Source: Alligator mississippiensis (Eukaryota > Chordata > Crocodylia > Alligatoridae). Taken from it: a stretch of 64,000 bases of DNA. The notes beneath the pieces were generated by a model. It ran no database searches. It was not told the origin of the DNA and saw only the letters and a program-made list of their open reading frames with translations. Of the stretch, positions 1 through 11,329 are shown in pieces. The first letter of the stretch is position 1. Each line of letters begins with the position of its first letter. The stretch covers positions 89,985,261 through 90,049,260 of the forward strand of contig NC_081829.1 in assembly GCF_030867095.1 (NCBI RefSeq), read 5' to 3'. The position numbers were made by a program, and so were the translations under genes.

Positions 1-704
1 GGCATTTTCTGAGAGGTTCTTGAAGTCTATCAATGGGTGCCCTGAGTCTAAAAAGGTTGAGACCCACGGTCCTAGTCCATCACTTTGGCCATGCCTCCCC
101 TTTTGCATCCCTCTTTTGGTTCCCGCTTGTTTGTTGCATCACCATAAGCTACTTCTCCTGGCTTTCAAGGTCCTTCATGAATTATCATCCTCATTCATCT
201 TCTGATTGGCCCATGATAGCCTCCATTTCTTAGTTGTTCAGTTTTCAGACCAGCACCCTCAGTGTTTTATTGCTTGTTAAATGTTGTAGATAAATATTTG
301 GTATGGAGTACTTGGAGGATTTACTTTGATTACAGATTCCTAATGGGCTTTTTGAAAGAATGTATCGGTTGATTTTCGTTTTAATGTGCTAAGTTTTAAA
401 TGTATATATTTATTTTATCTGCAAAAGTAGGAGTTCATTTTTCATATTTATGGGAATAAAATTCAGAAAATCCCCTATACGCTCTGTATCAGTGACAGAA
501 GTATAAATCTCATCACAACTCGGTATTTGTTGTAGCCATACTTTAAAATGACTAATTAGGCTATAAAACAAGAATACAAAAATCTTACTTCTGTGACTTA
601 CTCTAATCTGTTGAGAAAAATAACCTGACAGAAATCATTTGTCAAATGTATTTATCAAACCAAAAATAATTATCATAACAAGTGATTATCAAACACATGA
701 ATAC
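1..704 (-). other. CCDC172: CCDC172 intron 5 (partial), with hAT-like end at the left edge
   Basis: This is intron sequence downstream of CCDC172 coding exon 5; the gene leaves the window here. The first ~70 bases end in GGTTGAGACCCACG, the right-hand end of the hAT-like family seen at 10681-10975 and 3858-4132, so a transposon is cut by the window edge. The rest is AT-rich and I recognise nothing in it. I looked for the next CCDC172 exon on the minus strand and did not find it. Confidence 0.5.
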
Positions 705-806
705 CTTTGAGTTTGCTTTGAAGAGTAAATAAATCCTGCTTTAATTCATTCTTCTGCAGCTGGAGTGCATTTAACTGAACATTTTTATGTTCCACTGACT
801 CCATTT
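705..806 (-). CDS. CCDC172: CCDC172 coding exon 5
   Basis: This 102-base exon reads, after a split glutamate codon, MESVEHKNVQLNALQLQ followed by KNELKQDLFTLQSKLK. That is nearly identical to the middle of human CCDC172 as I remember it (SMEHKNNQLNALQLQKN). On the minus strand it follows a TTTCCCCTTAG acceptor and ends before GGTATTC. It enters in phase 1 and leaves in phase 1, matching exon 4. The heptad-like spacing of leucines and the richness in Q, K and E fit the continuous coiled coil of the family. The gene's remaining exons, encoding the C-terminal part, lie left of the window. Confidence 0.9.
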
Positions 807-2576
807 CTAAGGGGAAATAATTATATTTTAAATTAAAATGTATTACAGTTTTAATCTTCATGATGTAATCTTAAATACTCTTTAACTATTTCTAACTGCC
901 TTCAGATATTTGAAAAGGACATTAAGAATAAAATTACAATTAGTCTTATAGAACCCAATTTACAAGAAATTACATATGGTATTATGTATTCATTAGTTTT
1001 AAAAGAAACTTATTTTTAGCATTCATAAAATAAGCCACAGTTTGTTGATTGAATAAAAATTAGTTTCGTATATTTTATTTTGAAGTGTTACTCATATTAT
1101 TTAGGAGGATGACCTGTGCACTTAAATTGGACAAATGCTTTTTCAGAGGCCTAACCATGCCAATGTAAGGATTTGTAGTTAGTGTCATGGACGTTTAAGG
1201 CATATATTTTGATGACACTCGGTAAGGAATATAATATTCCTGAATTATTATTTCTACTTACATATTACTGCTTTTGTTGCTGACAGTGTAATTGGTGCTA
1301 GACACAATGTAGTTTAAAAAGCACAGTCACACACGTGGCAAGGCATAGTATTAGAATAGGCTAGAATTAGAGGAAAGTGTTAAATAAAAATAGGTTCTCT
1401 GTTTTTTTGGGGGAAAATGTCCTCACTGATTTCTGTTAATCACTAGATACAATAGCTGCCAACTAGCGGAGACAGCATTCTCCTAATTAGCTATGTCAAA
1501 GCTGGAGTCACTTTGATCAAAAGCTGAAGAAGTAAGAAGTGGAAACTAAAATGGACAACCCTATTACTGTGACCTGTAAACAGCAGTCAGGAAATACGAG
1601 GGTCGGTTGTATGATGAATGAAGTTTTTTAAATCGGGTTATCCTCAGAGATTCATTTTTTACTGTTTTGGCCATTAATGTTGCCAGACCACTGGATTTAA
1701 TTGCCATGAGTGTGAGCCATCTTTTTCTGGGAAAGTGAGAACTGAATCTGTTCAAGTAGCCCTTGGTTTAATACATAAGAAAGGAGAGATATGGGTTATG
1801 TGCATGTTCCTGTATGCCATGAAAATTAACTGCCCAGTCAGCAAGAAGACATAAAAGGAAAGAAGTGGTTAGAGTATCTGCTATTATAAATTATATGTTT
1901 TAACAAGGTCATATGATCCTTTTCAATCTCACTGTAAGAGACTAGGCCTACAAAGTGTTTGTACATTTAATTCCCCTGGAAGTTAGAAGGATTTGTAAGA
2001 TCTTGGTTTGTATGGCAGTCCAAGGGGGTACCCCTTTATGACTCTTTCTGGCTGCAACATCACAGGTGGCAATTCAGGACCGGAGGTAGGTTGTACAGAC
2101 CTGTTGCTGTCAAAATAGCACTATGGACAGGAAAGGGCTGAATGGGGTGGGAAATGGGAAGATCTTTGACTCTATCCTTTAATGTGCTGGCCAATACAAG
2201 TACTCTGAGACATGGCTGAATCAGAATCTCCCTCCTGGGCTGCTGCAGGGCAGATCATTGTCTCACAGTCTAGCCCAAGGGTAGGTGGACACATATTTGG
2301 GATGGAGGCCACTGGAGGGGTTCTGGTGAGCTGTTGGGGGCAGGGGGACTGTTGACTTGGCTGGGGGTGGGGGGAAGCAACTGATCCTATATGGCCCTGG
2401 GCCCCTCCGTCCCACACCCACCACTGGGGGTGCTGGATGAAGTGGGTGGGCAGGGTCTCCTGGGACCCCCTGTGGGCAGGGCACATTAGCCAGACAGATG
2501 GGATGGGGCTGGGATCAGGGGGCTGTGACAACGTGGGACTGGGGCCTCAGGGAAGAGTTGCAACTTGATGACATAC
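807..2576 (-). other. CCDC172: CCDC172 intron 4, with GC-rich block near exon 4
   Basis: Most of this intron is AT-rich and unremarkable. From about 2165 to 2560 the base composition changes abruptly to a G-rich plus strand with runs such as GGGGGTGGGG. The block comes within about 20 bases of the exon 4 splice donor. It resembles the GC-rich interiors of the non-autonomous elements elsewhere in the window, but I could not define its ends. The open frames in it on both strands look like composition artefacts. Confidence 0.45.
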
Positions 2577-2742
2577 CATCTTTCAAAATATTTTCTTCGT
2601 TTTCCAAATCATGTATTTCAGTCTTGACCTTTTTTTTAATCAAGATGTCTCTGTTACTTGTTAATCCATACTCATTGTTAAACTCTGTTATTTCCGTCAT
2701 AAAATTCCTCTCTTCTTCAGTCATTTTTCTCTTTGTATCAGT
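2577..2742 (-). CDS. CCDC172: CCDC172 coding exon 4
   Basis: This 166-base exon begins TDTKRKMTEEERNFMTEI and continues TEFNNEYGLTSNRDILIKK, then KVKTEIHDLENEENILKD. Human CCDC172 has the matching stretch KFIKEITDFNNEYEITKK and EISDLENQANMLK. The acceptor is CATTTTTAG and the donor GATGGTATGT. It enters in phase 0 and leaves one base, which joins exon 5 to make the glutamate of KDEMESVEHKN. The sequence is strongly charged and coiled-coil forming. The first few residues (TDTKRK) match the human protein poorly, so the 5' boundary is a little less certain than the 3' one. Confidence 0.9.
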
Positions 2743-2846
2743 CTAAAAATGAAAAATGATTTAACATAAAGAGAAAACACAGAAATTTTTATTAAAATAA
2801 TCAGTCTGAAATTAAAAAAACTTATTTCCTTAAATTGAATAAGCTC

Positions 2847-3019
2847 CCTCCAGTGGTTGTGTAGTCACCTACCCTGGAAATCTTCAAAGGAGATTGGACA
2901 GTCACCTTGCTGGGGTCACTTGACCCCAGTTGTCTTTTCCTGCCTAGTGCAGGGGGGCTGGACCCAATGATCTACCAGGTCCCTTCCAGCCCCTAATGAT
3001 CTATGAATCCATGAATAAA
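2847..3019 (+). mobile_element. CR1 LINE 3' end fragment
   Basis: The sequence runs from CCCTGGAAATCTTCAAAGGA through TCCTGCCTAGTGCAGGGGG to a GATCTATGAATCCATGAAT tail. This is the last codons and 3' untranslated end typical of CR1 elements, and it closely parallels the end of the long CR1 copy at 18360-18520. It is a short 5'-truncated insertion in a CCDC172 intron. It lies on the plus strand, antisense to the gene. Confidence 0.85.
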
Positions 3020-3857
3020 AAACCAGCATGCATTCTATTCTTCTGACCTCTACAAAAAGGAAAATGGTCTCCATCTCCATCATTCTTGCTTTTGCATAAA
3101 CCCTACCATTTGATTTTGTGACAAAATGAGAAGCATATTCTTTATATACAAGCAGTGCTACAAGCCCTATTATGCCAACAATTTGTACAAAGAGCTCTGT
3201 ATTGAAATCAATAGGGAGTTCTGCTTAAAAATCAATGGCACAATGTGGCCATTCTTTCTTTTTTTTTAAATTACTCATTAAGGGTGAAACTCTTTTTGCA
3301 GAAGGCCAGGAAAAGGCCAGTGGCCTACCTAACTTCCAGAAGACAGTCCAAGAAAGTGGGCCCTTGCTCAAGCCAGTGGAAGATGAGTTCTCTCAGCACC
3401 TTCTGAAATTGGTTTTAAAGAAAAACTATTCCATTTATAGAAAAACACATCCATATAGTCATTGCCAAAATTAAATCAATTCAAAACACTTAATACTAAA
3501 TTAAACAAAATTGATTTACCTCTAAAACAAGATAACTTCTGTATCAAACCTGGATGGGCCGAACAGATCGCAAATTCACATTCCATCAAGAGACAGCAAT
3601 TTTGCTTTTACAGCTAAAAAAGATTACCGTGATATTATGGTATTTCCTATTCTCTCTCCCTCACTGAATATAAGGAATACCTGGGATGCTGCACTACTCA
3701 TAAAGGCAAGTGTGAAAAGATTTTAAGTGTAGGCACTGTGAATTTTTTTTAATGTTCCAAATGAAATGCCACGTTTTAAAAAAATAAGGGGAGTCATGTC
3801 GTGTAGGCATGTGTGCAGGGAAGAAGGGCAGGCTAGGGGATGAGTGAACTGTTAGGG

Positions 3858-4132
3858 CAATGATCCCAAACCAGGATGTCAGGGCATTTAGGGGTGCTGC
3901 AAGACCCTTTGAAAGGTGTTACAAAATGTGAAGAGATACGTAGTTAAGCAGAGAATCGGTGTCTGCCCGGCTGTTCCTCTTCTTCCAGTGCCCAGCCCCT
4001 CTGCAAAGAGTTAAGAACTGCAGTAATTAAGTTAGGTTTTGAAACAGGATGCTCCTGAATTAAGAAAAGTTATGGAGATTGCCTTGTTTCTGTTGAGGGC
4101 TGCCTTGAGTCTAAGAAGGTTAAGAACCATTG
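3858..4132. mobile_element. hAT-like non-autonomous element
   Basis: The left end CAATGATCCCAAACC and the right end GGTTAAGAACCATTG are imperfect inverted repeats. The right end also carries the phrase CCTTGAGTCTAAGAAGG shared with the 10.7 and 22.7 kb copies. Flanking 8-mers TGTTAGGG and CGTTGAGG match at 5 of 8 positions, a weak target duplication. There is no coding capacity. It is old and sits in CCDC172 intron 3. Confidence 0.6.
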
Positions 4133-4288
4133 CGTTGAGGTAATATGGTGGCCCAAAGTCTGCTGGGTTTTTTTTTACAAAGGAATCGCATGATTGATTT
4201 ACACTGTGTTACCTTCAACAGAGCTCACTTTGGGTGAGATGCTCCAAGACATGCACAGAGGGGGCTTTGGTAACTCCGTTCTATAGAT

Positions 4289-4541
4289 AGGGGTGACCAG
4301 ACTGCAGCGTGGGTGCCACAAGAGACACAGGCAGCCTTTCTGTGTGGGATGCAGCAGACTGGAGAGGAGAGAGGCAGCCCTGTGGCCGATATGCCAGGGA
4401 GCAGAAAACAGAGCAACAGATCAGGTAGGGAGCACAAGGCAGGAAGCAGAAAGCTGAGCAACAGAGAAAGGGATCAGAGTTGCTCTTCAGAAGGCGTGGG
4501 GCTAATTGTGGCACGCCTGCCAAAAAGGTTGGCCCCCACTG
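4289..4541. mobile_element. hAT-like element with clear 8-bp target duplication
   Basis: The element starts AGGGGTGACC and ends GGTTGGCCCCCACTG. It is flanked by CTATAGAT on the left and GTATAGAT on the right, 7 of 8 bases identical, the 8-bp duplication expected of hAT transposition. The body (GTGCCACAAG, GGGAGCAGAAA, AGGCAGGAAGCAGAAAG) matches the element at 39570-39864, so the two are the same family. There is no transposase frame. Confidence 0.7.
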
Positions 4542-5151
4542 GTATAGATACTGCTAAGGGTACAGACTATGTGGAGGATCCATGTTTCTTGAGAATGGTC
4601 CTGGCCTCCTACTGAAGTTGGAAGAATGAATACAGATCCCAAGAGATCTGCAGGATATAGGGGTATGTCCTGCAAGCCTATTCTTTGACTGGAAGGAAAG
4701 CCTAGTACCTCTCTTAAAATCATTAGGGAGGAAGCTTCTCAAGGGTGCTCCCTAGCTCCCTGTACCCCTGCAACCCAAGTCTCTCCCACAGATTCAGCTG
4801 TGGAATTGGGCAATCCAGGCCATCTCAAGGGCTTTTGCCATTTGTCTTTAAGAAAAGAGATCATATGTGAAAATAAGACTTTGGTCAACAACCAGCAGAA
4901 ATTAGGAAACTGAAATTAAGACTGCTGATTGAGCTGTGGTGATTTTTCCAAGATGTGTTTTATCTACAGTATTTAAGTTTGGAGTTAGAAAATGCATTTC
5001 TTTGAGGCTTTAATTTATTAGGACCAAAGCAAAATGGTAATAATTCCTATTTTTGTATCTAATTGATATATTTTTTCACAATTTAAATGTGAGTGCAGTC
5101 ATAAATTTTTGTAGAACTGAATTGTTCTAAGTACTGTAGCTGGAAACCTAC

Positions 5152-5268
5152 AAGGATGTTCAGAAGAATACTCTTTTGATTCACAAGTTCCACTTTCTGT
5201 TTTTCAATGCTGTCTTCACGTTTCTTCAAAAGCTCTAAGTAGAAGAGCTTTTCTGACAGATGCTGAAC
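5152..5268 (-). CDS. CCDC172: CCDC172 coding exon 3
   Basis: This 117-base, 39-codon exon encodes VQHLSEKLFYLELLKKRE followed by DSIEKQKVELVNQKSILLN and IL. Human CCDC172 has VQQFSEKSFLLQLLKTRE at this place. On the minus strand it lies between a TTCTCTTTGAAG acceptor and a GTAGGT donor, with phase 0 at both ends, matching exons 2 and 4. An alternative donor five bases downstream (GTAGGTTTCC) would put the junction out of phase, so the first GT was chosen. It is a coiled-coil segment. Confidence 0.88.
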
Positions 5269-8200
5269 CTTCAAAGAGAACAAAAGAATATAAATATAGC
5301 TTGATTGCAAAGTCTTGCACATAAAGACCCTTAATTCTGTTCAGATATAGTCTGCTAAAACATAGCTGCTTGACCATGGAAGCTTATGGTACCTTCTCAT
5401 AAGCCTACAATCCACACATGATTCTTTGGACAAGTAAACCCTCTTTAAAAGCTGCATTCAGTGCTGCTGTCTGCATCTAGAGAGAAGTCCATAACACTGG
5501 CTAACTTAGATGAAAAGTCTGTTACAAATGGCTTGATTGAGCATATATAAAAAAGTAGGGGTCCACCAATAAAGATGTTCTTGGCTGATACCAATGACTG
5601 ATTATTAACCAGCCATATCGGCCAATACTGATTTGATAACCGATGTACAGAAATGCAGCCCGGCAGCCTGGAGAGCAGTGTACTGCCAGTAAGTTGGTGA
5701 GGGGGGTGGAAAAGGGCATAGGGTGGAGCAGATTGAGGCCCCCACAGTGAAGAAGGGAGTAGGGCAGGGCAGGTGCTGCACAGCCAGGGCAGTGAATGCA
5801 ACCCCAGGGCCAGGAGTGGGATGGACTAATGAACAGTTCATCCAGGCAGAGTGGGGAGTGAGGAGAGGAGGTGGCTCCCCCCCTGCTGTGTGCACCCCTG
5901 GGGGGGCATGCCCCCCCCCCAATTTTGTGTGCAGGGCAAGGGTGTGCTGCCTGATGCAGGCTCAGGGCCAGGTGCTGCACTGACCGGCCTCTTCCCAGTT
6001 GAGGTGTGGGGGGAGCAGGCTAGCTGGACCAGGGCAGGCAGGGGTGGGGTGGGCTCAGCTGCATGGGGTAGGCAGCAGTGGAGGTGCTGGGAGGGGTGGC
6101 TATGGGGGGGTATGGGGAATTTTGAGGTGGCTATAGCCCCACAACCCCCTCCCCCCAGTACTGCCCCTGTTTGGGGCATTCCATTCTGCTGCCTTTCCCT
6201 CAGTAGCCCTGTGCGGGTGTATTCGGGAGCTATAGTTACCCCAGAATTCCTCGTAGCCACCCCTCCCAGCACCGCCGCCTGCCCCATGTGTCTGAGCCTG
6301 CCCTAAGCTCAGCCCTGGCCCAGCCCCCCTTCTTGGAAGAGGCTAGCAAAGCCCCTAGCCCTGAGCCTGCAGCAGGCAGCCTGCCCTCACCCCACACACA
6401 AATTGGGGGAACATATGCCCTCTATGCCTCCCTTGGGGGGTATGCGCAGTGGCGGAGATCCATCCCCACCATTCCCTGCACCCTCTGGACAAGCTTCTCG
6501 CGGCTCCATCCCAGTCCTGGCCCCGGGGTTGCATTCACCGCCCTGGCTGGACAGTGCCTGTCCCTGCCCCACTCCCTCCCTCACACTGGGGGCCTCGATC
6601 TATCCCCCACCCGATGCCCCTTGCTCCCCACAGACTTACCGGCAGGACTCTGCTATCCAAGCTGCCCGGCTGTATTCCTGGCCGTGCGCATGCTGTGGGT
6701 TCATGCATACACGTGGCATGTATCAGTGAAATGATCAACTACACTGACCAAACGAAGTCAATGGTTGATAATGTTAATTTTCCCTTTATCGGTGCCGATC
6801 TGATATACAACTAATATATCGGTGGACTCTAATAGAAATTTTTTAGACAATGTAATATAGGGTTGAGTCTTATACCATCTGACCCCAGGTATCAAGTCAA
6901 GCATGGAATAACAAAAAAAAAAATGCATAGGTCCAAAATTATTAAAGTCTTTTCTGAATGGCTGAGGTTAGACTTAGATAACTATTTATGCCAGCTATTA
7001 CTTTGCAGCCTCACTCCTAGCATAGAGGAGTGAAGTAGAGACTTGATGTTCTCATAAATATTTTTCTCAGTATGACAGTGATAACTATCAGCTGGGGAAG
7101 AGGAATGGAGGATCAGTGTATGGGCACAAGACAGTCTGCCATAAAACCACATCCAAAGCTTCCTTCTGCGTACATTTTTATTTATAGATTTAATTTGTAA
7201 ACAATAGTCGATCTCAAAGGAGGGAGGCTGTTCAACCCATTTCCATGTCTACTTGAAGAATTATTCCAGGCTATCCAGCACAGCCAGATTGGTAGGCTAG
7301 TTTAGGATAGATGATGTAATAATAAACATCAGCATGTAAGTTAGGTACAGGTGAATTTTTTAAGGGCCATCAATAAGCTTGTGTTTGATATGGTGGTGGT
7401 GAAGTGGAGCTAGTGGAGTGGAGGGATTGGAAGAGAGAGTGTAATGATAAAAAATATATATAAATAAGGAAAGTGATCTTGGCAGCAGTGTTTTGACCAA
7501 ACATGAAAGGAGTACAATAGGTGTTAGGAAACTCAAGAGAAGATGGGATGGCAGTAGTCAAGGGGGGAAACAGAGAGAATTTTAAGTGGTATGGTGAGAA
7601 AGGCAAGGCTAGAAATTAGTGATATTATAAAAGAAGAATTAACAAGATGTGGAAACAAAAGAGGCAAGTTGAAAAGGAGCACAGGCAAGATGACATGCCA
7701 AATGGGACATGATGGGAGGAGATTCAAAAGAAATTAAGCTAGGGCAAAGTGAGAGGGGTTGGGAAGTACGTTTGACATGGTGAGCATTAGCCAGGTAGCT
7801 CACTGCTCAAGGATCATGTATTTGTTACATAATTTAAAGCAGTTAGTGAACGTGTGCTTCTGCATTTATTCTATGGAGCATAACCAGCTGAACTATAGTA
7901 CACCTGTCCCCAAAATACCTAAGTAATCTATGCCTTAGCAATAGAATTTTTAAAGAAAAACATTGAGCCATGAAAGGGAAAAAGCTATAATTCAAGTTCT
8001 AATTACATGCTGGTTGGTTTTTTACTCAACAGAAAAAAATTAATATTTCCTGGGAGCGTTCGACTGACCACAAGCAGTCTCTGTGAAATAGATGTCAAAA
8101 CACTTTTGAACTCTAACGCTCATATACTCAGGCTTTAACCCAGTGTGTGTGAGATTAAAAAGGAGATATGCAGAAATTTGGAGGAGTCATTTATTTTTAC

Positions 8201-10031
8201 AGTATTAAGTAGTAGTACTTGGATTATATTCATTACAGTCAGTACATTTTGAGCTTTGTAGAATAAATTTCATTTTATATTTGAAAAATAAATTACAATA
8301 TAAATAATCTTGGTAGTCAATATATAATCTTTAAATCTAAGTGTGATCTGATTGAAATAATGAATTTTCATATTTTCCTTATTCTTCGTATCATTTCCTT
8401 TTGATAAATGAATCAATGTCAAACTAAACTGGAATTGTAATATTTTTTTGTGGATACTGGTAAGAATATAATTAATTCTGGTGGATAAAAGATAAAAGAT
8501 TTGATTAAGAATGCTTCTCTAGCTTTTCCCATTAGTCATGTACCATAATGATTCTCCTCTTGGGACCTCCTATACCTACCACACAAACCTGCTATAAATC
8601 ACAATGAGTTAATACTAAGTCAGTGGTATACAAATAAAATGGTAGTTTTCATAAATTAATTTTATGAGCAGGGCCATATAGGAATTTACCTAACAAATAT
8701 CACCCATTCCCTCTTTGAGTTGACTCCAGACTGGTTCCTGTTGTTGATCTACCCTGGGCCCTGATTCTTCATATAGCGTATTTTTGCTGACTTCAGTGGG
8801 ACTCTTGATGTGCATGAAGTTGCATGAAACCATACTGGTTAGCAGCATTGGGGTTCTGCTTTGTTAATACATCCAAACAGTTTTGTAGATTCTCTTTTAC
8901 TCTAACACATCTTTCTATCTATTCATCACAATGATGTTTCAATGCTTTTATATAGTGCGTATATTTGTTAACAGATCACATAGGAGCCCAGTTTGCTTGG
9001 AGGGATGCAAATTACCCCTAGAGCCCTTAGAACACCTGTTTCATTGCTTTAATCAACTAAACAAATAACATAGTAACTATTGATAAAATTAGGAGTCTGG
9101 TAGTAAAAAATTAAAGGACTAAATGTAATCCAGAAGGTTGCAAGATTTATCTTTAAAGCGTTTCTGTAATGTCGGAATACCCTAGGGATCTGACAAATCT
9201 GACTTTAAAAGGAGACTTGGTCAGTCCTTTATTCACCCACATTTTGTGACTGAATATATTCCAGAGCACACTTATTGCCATTTAGACATTATGTGCAGGG
9301 AGAAATAAGTGGGTCTAAATCATTTACACTTGCAATTATTTGTACTAGGAAAGCTGAGAGTACAAAATTAAAGGATTTGTCTCAAAATAAGGCTCCACAG
9401 TTGCTATACAAAAAATTAATAAAACCTGAGAATAAGGAAATGTACTGATAAGCAATGCTCTTTACAGAGCAAGCCTGAAAGGTGAGTGCAAGTACATGTT
9501 ATATAACATGCAGCCAAGTAGAACTGTTGACACGGGGATGAGATGGGAAAGCTTATGGTATGATCAAAGGCTCACTCAAGTTAGTGCTAGGAGTCTTTAG
9601 GTGTATTTCTGTGTGCACAGGATAAAGGTATTTGTGAGTGGAAAAATAAGATGCGACTGAGAAGTGGCCACTGATGTTCCCATGCGTATACATTTCATGC
9701 TTCCAGCTGAACTCTATGGGCATGTTCCAAATTGCAGATCCCTCATGCAACCCCTGTCCCCAAAGACAAGTGCTGCTGAAGCAAGTTTAGGAAGCAGCCT
9801 GACGTGATCCTTCTTGGTTTGGGAATTGAATGATGCATCTTTGATCTTGTAAAGAGCTCAGGTAAAATGATGCTAAGCATACAAAGACATTCGTTAAACA
9901 AATATTGCAGTAATTAGTCTGTAAACTAGTATGAAGTTCGCTGCTTCAAAATGTTCATGAATCATTTCATTAAGATGCTATCCCAAAAGCAGCAATTAAT
10001 ATACTAAATATAATGAACATTATTACTGTAC
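5269..10031 (-). other. CCDC172: CCDC172 intron 2
   Basis: This 4.8-kb intron is occupied at its 3' end (gene sense) by the foldback element at 5556-6831. From 6832 to 10031 it is AT-rich with no exon that I recognise. A short stretch near 8735-8830 (GACTTCAGTGGGACTCTTGA) resembles an ancient amniote repeat phrase. Confidence 0.55.
5556..6831. repeat. Foldback (long inverted repeat) DNA transposon
   Basis: The ends are inverted repeats: TAGGGGTCCACCAATA on the left, and TATCGGTGGACTCTA on the right. The similarity is not confined to the ends. The left arm (about 5556-6110) and right arm (about 6252-6831) are imperfect reverse complements throughout. For example, GGCAGTGAATGCAACCCC on the left answers GGGGTTGCATTCACCGCCC on the right, and GTACTGCCAGTAAGTTGGTG answers ACTTACCGGCAGGA. 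A loop of about 140 bases separates them. The interior is GC-rich while the outer ~80 bases carry ATCGGCCAATAC/CGGTGCCGATCTG motifs. No transposase is present. Long open frames on both strands here are by-products of the palindrome. Flanking 8-mers match only 4 of 8, so the target duplication is unproven. Confidence 0.75.
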
Positions 10032-10117
10032 CTTAGTTTCTAATTGTATTTTTGCTTCCCTCAACTCTTCTTTAATTGCCATAACTTGTTCATGGTTTCT
10101 TTTTATTTCCAGTTTAA
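10032..10117 (-). CDS. CCDC172: CCDC172 coding exon 2
   Basis: This 86-base exon begins with two bases completing a valine codon. It encodes KLEIKRNHEQVMAIKEELR followed by EAKIQLETK. The human counterpart, VRSEITRCREKIKKATEEL then NEEKIKLESK, aligns without gaps. On the minus strand the acceptor is TTTGCATTGCAG and the donor AAGGTACAG. The entering phase (1) matches exon 1 and the leaving phase (0) matches exon 3. It is lysine- and glutamate-rich coiled coil. Confidence 0.88.
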
Positions 10118-11250
10118 CTGCAATGCAAAATAAACCTTGAAATACACAGAATAATATAAGAGGGATTCTGGCGTGCAAAATGGAGTGGTGTCAAAGAACA
10201 ACTTCCGTGCAGCTCTATAAATGCTAGCTTGCTAACTACAGAATTTTTCCTATGGAAGATGGTGTCCCACTATTATCCTCAGTTACTAGAGGTGGAAATA
10301 CATATTCTGGTGTGGCAAAGAGATGTAGGGAAGAAGTTTTTCAGAATCATGGACATAAATCTTAAGTTTGTGAACAAGGAGTGCCCAATACCTATTATAC
10401 CGTAACAAAAATGAATTTGGGTATGCAGTTCAGTGGTAGCTCTGCTACTGCTTGCCCCCGCTCCTACCTCTCCTTACTTGCTGATGAAGTTGGGGTTTTT
10501 AGGCCACTATTTGCAGGCTAATTGCTATTACTGCAAGGTACAGCCAAAACTTAAGGCCTAGTCAGGAAGCAAACTGAGGGCAGCCCAGTGACACGGTCCT
10601 TGGGGAGGTCCCCCCAAACCCTTAAAGTTGCATAGGTAAAAATCAAGCCTGGACACCTTTCTAGAATACATGCCTTCATTCAGTGGTTCTCAACCTTTTT
10701 TTAGACTCAAAGTATCCCTTGTGAGACTCAAGGCACCCCTCAAAAAATGTCAGTTCTTAGCTTTCACTTGTTTTTTGACTGTGAAAAATAATTGAGCAAT
10801 TCTTTTGTTGCAAAGCGTTCAGAGAAATCCCAAGAGAGGTTAGGATGTTTTTGACACTAGAGATTCCCGGTGGAAATCTCAGCGTTTATCTTGCGAGTCG
10901 CGTGTAGGGGTTTGTACCCTTGAATGGATCTCGTGGCACCCCAGGGTGCCACCGCACCCTGGTTGAGGCTCACCGCCTCCATTAAAAATGAGGTATTGTG
11001 ACAGCACAATGCTATGGGGCTGTGTTGTACAGGAGGTCATGCTTAGGTGGTCTTTTCTGGCCTTCAAATGGGCCGTTTCTAAGGATTTTGTAGAGTTGCA
11101 CACTTGGCAGCCAGCAAATGGCAACATCAAAAACATCCCCCCTGTCACAATATGGTTTAAAGGCCTCTAGGGAAGCCTTCAAGGGTCCCTAAGGAAGCGG
11201 AGATCCACGCAGTCGAAGGGACAATCCTGACCGTAGCCATGCTGACCGAC
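10118..11250 (-). other. CCDC172: CCDC172 intron 1, with one hAT-like insertion
   Basis: The intron is about 1.1 kb, of which 10681-10975 is a hAT-like element. A short phrase at 10559-10625 is slightly GC-richer; nothing else is recognised. Confidence 0.6.
10681..10975 (+). mobile_element. hAT-like non-autonomous element, best copy of its family
   Basis: The left end CAGTGGTTCTCAACC is a typical hAT/Charlie-type terminus, and the right end GGTTGAGGCTCACCG is its decayed inverted copy. The flanks CCTTCATT and CCTCCATT are an 8-bp target duplication with one mismatch. The body phrases (GACTCAAGGCACCCCTC, TTCTTTTGTTGCAAAG) recur at 22709-23001 and, inverted, at 30500-30696. At 295 bases it has no coding capacity. 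It interrupts CCDC172 intron 1. Confidence 0.8.
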
Positions 11251-11329
11251 CTCGGTGTGTGAGGCGCCGCTTCTCCTCGGCCTGCTGCTCCGTGAGGAGG
11301 ATTTGTTGAAACAAGGCGTCTAGGCTCAT
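11251..11329 (-). CDS. CCDC172: CCDC172 coding exon 1, with start codon
   Basis: CCDC172 (also called TEKT2BP1) is a coiled-coil protein of about 258 residues in human. It is reported in rodents to bind tektin-2 in the sperm midpiece. This exon encodes MSLDALFQQILLTEQQ followed by AEEKRRLTHR, against human MSLESLFQHIIFTEHQ then AEESRRLMRE. The start is fixed by this N-terminal match and by the ACAAAAATG context, which has A at -3. The donor is ACCGAGGTCGGT; the single leftover G joins TT of exon 2 to make valine. The five exons in this window encode about 183 residues with no stop or frameshift, so the gene looks functional. GFRA1 lies divergently on the other strand, the same order as in human. 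Confidence 0.88.

Larger units (their letters stand above)
2743..5151 (-). other. CCDC172: CCDC172 intron 3, with three transposon fragments
   Basis: The intron holds a CR1 tail (2847-3019) and two hAT-like elements (3858-4132 and 4289-4541). Outside these it is AT-rich unique sequence in which I see no exon or RNA gene. Confidence 0.6.

Noticed and set aside
5838-6306. About 150-codon frames on both strands in the foldback element
   Set aside because: They mirror each other because the DNA is palindromic and GC-rich. No known domain is present.
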